Source: Bacteroidota bacterium (GTDB taxonomy: Bacteria; Bacteroidota; Bacteroidia; NS11-12g; UBA955). From it: 64,000 nt of DNA. The DNA lies in the NCBI GenBank assembly GCA_023957335.1, contig JAMLHC010000001.1, forward strand, positions 454,017-518,016, written 5' to 3'. This document shows, piece after piece, positions 63,101 through 64,000 of this stretch; position 1 is the stretch's first letter; each line of letters starts with the position of its first letter. Under the pieces are notes generated by a model. That model was not told where the DNA came from. It ran no database searches and was given only the letters and a program-made list of their open reading frames with translations. The position numbers and the translations under genes were made by a program.

Positions 63101-63305
63101 TATCAATCGCGGACTGGCAATGGTGATTATAGGAGGGCTTTTATCTTCATTGTTTTTGACACTTGTGGTAGTACCGGTGGTATATTCTATTTTTGACAGT
63201 ATTGGTTTGCGTATGAGAGACGGCAACGAGAAGACCAACTATGCAAAGATTCTCCAACATAGCATAGAAGAAGCCGAACAAGAAAAGAAATCCAATCCCA
63301 ATTAA
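60132..63305 (+). CDS. RND-type multidrug efflux pump, AcrB/MexF superfamily
   Basis: Inner-membrane proton-driven transporter of 1,057 aa, the standard length. The start MKIAEISIKRPSIIIVLFIAL is typical. The first periplasmic loop begins VNVISIQTIYPGASPSEVEN. TM4 carries the two aspartates of the proton relay (VGILVDDAIVVIENIHRHME), and the second half repeats the design (VYLVMVALYDNFVTPLVVLF; GLVAKNAILLVDFANHSK, where the second pair is not acidic, as usual). HTRFRPIIMTTIAMAIGMLP is the conserved TM11 region. It is third in the operon; a histidine kinase begins 93 bp later. Confidence 0.96.
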   Translation: MKIAEISIKRPSIIIVLFIALTLGGLLSYMQMGYELVPKFEVNVISIQTIYPGASPSEVENSVTKKIEDAVSTLENVKSIESKSLESVSVVIIRLNSGADVTFLLNDAQRKINAIVNDLPEDAKVPTLAKFSFDDIPIMNLSVTSSSLSEKELYDLLDKKIQPAFARLDGVAKVGMIGGEVREIQVSVNPEKAKGYGLTITQIQQLIAASNMDFPTGSIKSRENQMTIRLAGKFLSIEEMRNMLLPTPSGVNIRLSDVADVQDGIKDIEKIARINGNNTILLQVYKQSDANAVTVSAEVIKEIAEVQKDYKVNNIVVDIASNSTDYTLRAASNVTHDLLLAVLLVGAIMLFFLHSIRNAVITMIAIPFSLVSTFIVLSLLGYTLNLMTLLGLSLVVGILVDDAIVVIENIHRHMEMGKNKVRAAYEGVKEIGFTVSSITLVIVVVFFPISVSTGMVSNILRQFTVTVMTSTLFSLLVSFTLVPWLYSRFGKLDVIRPETFVGKLIARFEATLKRMSNGIGNLLEWSLAKRSHKVITLLTAFALFISSFVLVGKGYIGTDFFPANDKGEFLLQLELKKDATIEQTNQATQLAEAHLLQIPEITKIITTVGQSSDGMISTTGTKNKAEIQIFLEKDHYKKESTKMFATKLINSMEDELIGVKLKSVNLGLMGAEQAPIKLTVVGPTMEDAEEFASQAAELLKKVPGATGVKLTSEGGNPEIDVKVDRDKMSSLGLNVATVGMAMQTAFAGNTKTKFRAGDREYDINIRYDETGRADINNVKNLEFINVYGQAIKLEQFANVSYGTGPTLLERRDKSPAVSVEAQVVGAPSGTVATEWENQFSKLEKKPGIDYMWGGNMENQKEGFGSLGIALIASIILVYLVMVALYDNFVTPLVVLFSIPLSFIGALLFLAIFNQSLNIFTILGIIMLIGLVAKNAILLVDFANHSKANGASTHDALMAANHTRFRPIIMTTIAMAIGMLPIAIAQGDGADINRGLAMVIIGGLLSSLFLTLVVVPVVYSIFDSIGLRMRDGNEKTNYAKILQHSIEEAEQEKKSNPN

Positions 63306-63398
63306 TATCAGTATCTTTGGATTCAAGTGTAGAAGCAACATTGATTGCATTGAAATAGCGCATTTTATTGCAACAAAGAGTTTGATTGAATAAGTAAT

Positions 63399-64000
63399 AT
63401 GAGTGAGAAACAGTCATATAGAGTCCCCCTTAAAGTCTTGACATTATACAGCGGAAAACTATTTTTATTGTTTTTGCTGGGAGCTCTGTTAATCACATCA
63501 TTACAGGACTTAAGTTTTAAAGGTTTTATTCAAAGAACACTTTCTTTAGGCTCCTTATTTATGGTTATTTTTGCTTTGAACTCATTCTTATTCCATTATT
63601 TTGATAAGAGGAGAAAAAATAATCTGGAGCGTATTTGGAGAAAAACTTATGTCATAGGATATGTTGTGAGCCTCCTCTATTTTATACTGCATCTTTCCAT
63701 CATTCTTTGGTTAGAAAAGAAAGGATTGTATCAACATCCGCACAACGTTGACATGAATTCAGTTGTTGGCATTAGGTATTATGCTTTTGTTATCGGTGCT
63801 TCAACTTTTATTTATTCCTTTATTTTCTTAATTCAAAGCTCAGTGCTCACACAATATGAATCGAACAGAATTCAAATGGAACTATTACAATTAAAATCTT
63901 CAAATGCAGATACAATGAACCAACTGTTGCGCCAACAGATACAACCGCATTTTCTGTTTAATGCATTGAATATTCTCAAATCTCTCATCAAAAGAGAACC
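63399..64000 (+). CDS. LytS-type sensor histidine kinase (5' part, cut by window end)
   Basis: The ATG at 63399 opens a frame of 200 codons that runs off the window. Four hydrophobic spans are visible (LFLLFLLGALLITSL; LGSLFMVIFALNSFLF; VIGYVVSLLYFILHLSII; AFVIGASTFIYSFIFLI). They are followed by a linker helix and the His_kinase H-box LRQQIQPHFLFNALNILKSL, whose histidine is the predicted phosphorylation site. Kinases with this H-box usually pair with a LytTR response regulator, expected just beyond the window. Its position suggests, but does not prove, control of the efflux operon. Confidence 0.9.
   Translation, partial: MSEKQSYRVPLKVLTLYSGKLFLLFLLGALLITSLQDLSFKGFIQRTLSLGSLFMVIFALNSFLFHYFDKRRKNNLERIWRKTYVIGYVVSLLYFILHLSIILWLEKKGLYQHPHNVDMNSVVGIRYYAFVIGASTFIYSFIFLIQSSVLTQYESNRIQMELLQLKSSNADTMNQLLRQQIQPHFLFNALNILKSLIKRE

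Noticed and set aside
1..64000. tRNA, rRNA, CRISPR arrays, riboswitches
   Set aside because: No cloverleaf, conserved rRNA segment, regularly spaced repeat or recognised riboswitch core was found in the intergenic gaps; a covariance search (tRNAscan, Rfam) would settle this.

Overview
The window is AT-rich DNA from a member of the Bacteroidota. The evidence is a SprA/Sov homologue of about 2,365 residues, a protein with a gliding-motility-type (type B) C-terminal domain, several proteins with type A Por-secretion tails, Bacteroidota-style promoters (TTTG/TTG, 19-21 bp, TAnnTTTG), and frequent GTG/TTG starts. No rRNA, tRNA or CRISPR array is visible. The class within the phylum cannot be fixed by eye.

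Bases 1-39,944 are an ordinary core chromosome: the tail of a tRNA-dihydrouridine synthase, an OmpA/PD40 envelope protein, clpP-clpX, a PLP-dependent trans-sulfuration enzyme, priA, a PpiD-like foldase, an FAH-family hydrolase, dcd, a giant PKD/type B secreted protein, an ftsE / PorV-like / helix-hairpin-helix barrel operon, a lipoprotein, dnaX, a SIMPL protein, ruvA-sprA, an ECF sigma / anti-sigma / dapF operon, an HtrA protease and feoA-feoB-prmC. The dnaX gene is split: a 368-codon frame runs into an A10 tract, and the -1 frame stays open from that tract for another 244 codons. This points to slippage that makes a short (gamma-like) and a long (tau-like, about 609 aa) product.

Bases 40,092-56,927 are an accessory island. 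A gene pair, a T9SS-sorted protein of about 520-565 aa followed by a 167-aa cysteine-containing lipoprotein, occurs in four copies on the minus strand (here A at 50.2-52.4 kb, B at 40.1-42.3 kb, C at 45.1-47.2 kb, D at 47.4-49.1 kb). Only copy A keeps the full 1,536-aa beta-helix gene upstream; B, C and D carry just the 3' tail of such a gene. Copy B is broken by an in-frame TAA and copy D has lost its lipoprotein. Between the copies, on the plus strand, lie a RhuM-Fic/Doc protein, two different toxin-antitoxin pairs, two copies of a 200-bp MITE-like element and two large palindromes. Shared sequence at the edges shows that parts of these insertions were duplicated together with the array.

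Bases 56,928-64,000 return to ordinary content: a small XRE regulator divergent from the beta-helix gene, a tripartite RND efflux operon (TolC, membrane fusion protein, RND pump) and the first 200 codons of a LytS-type histidine kinase cut by the window end.

The most promising material is the dnaX slippage site and the decaying, mosaic secreted-protein/lipoprotein array with its mobile-element and toxin-antitoxin passengers.
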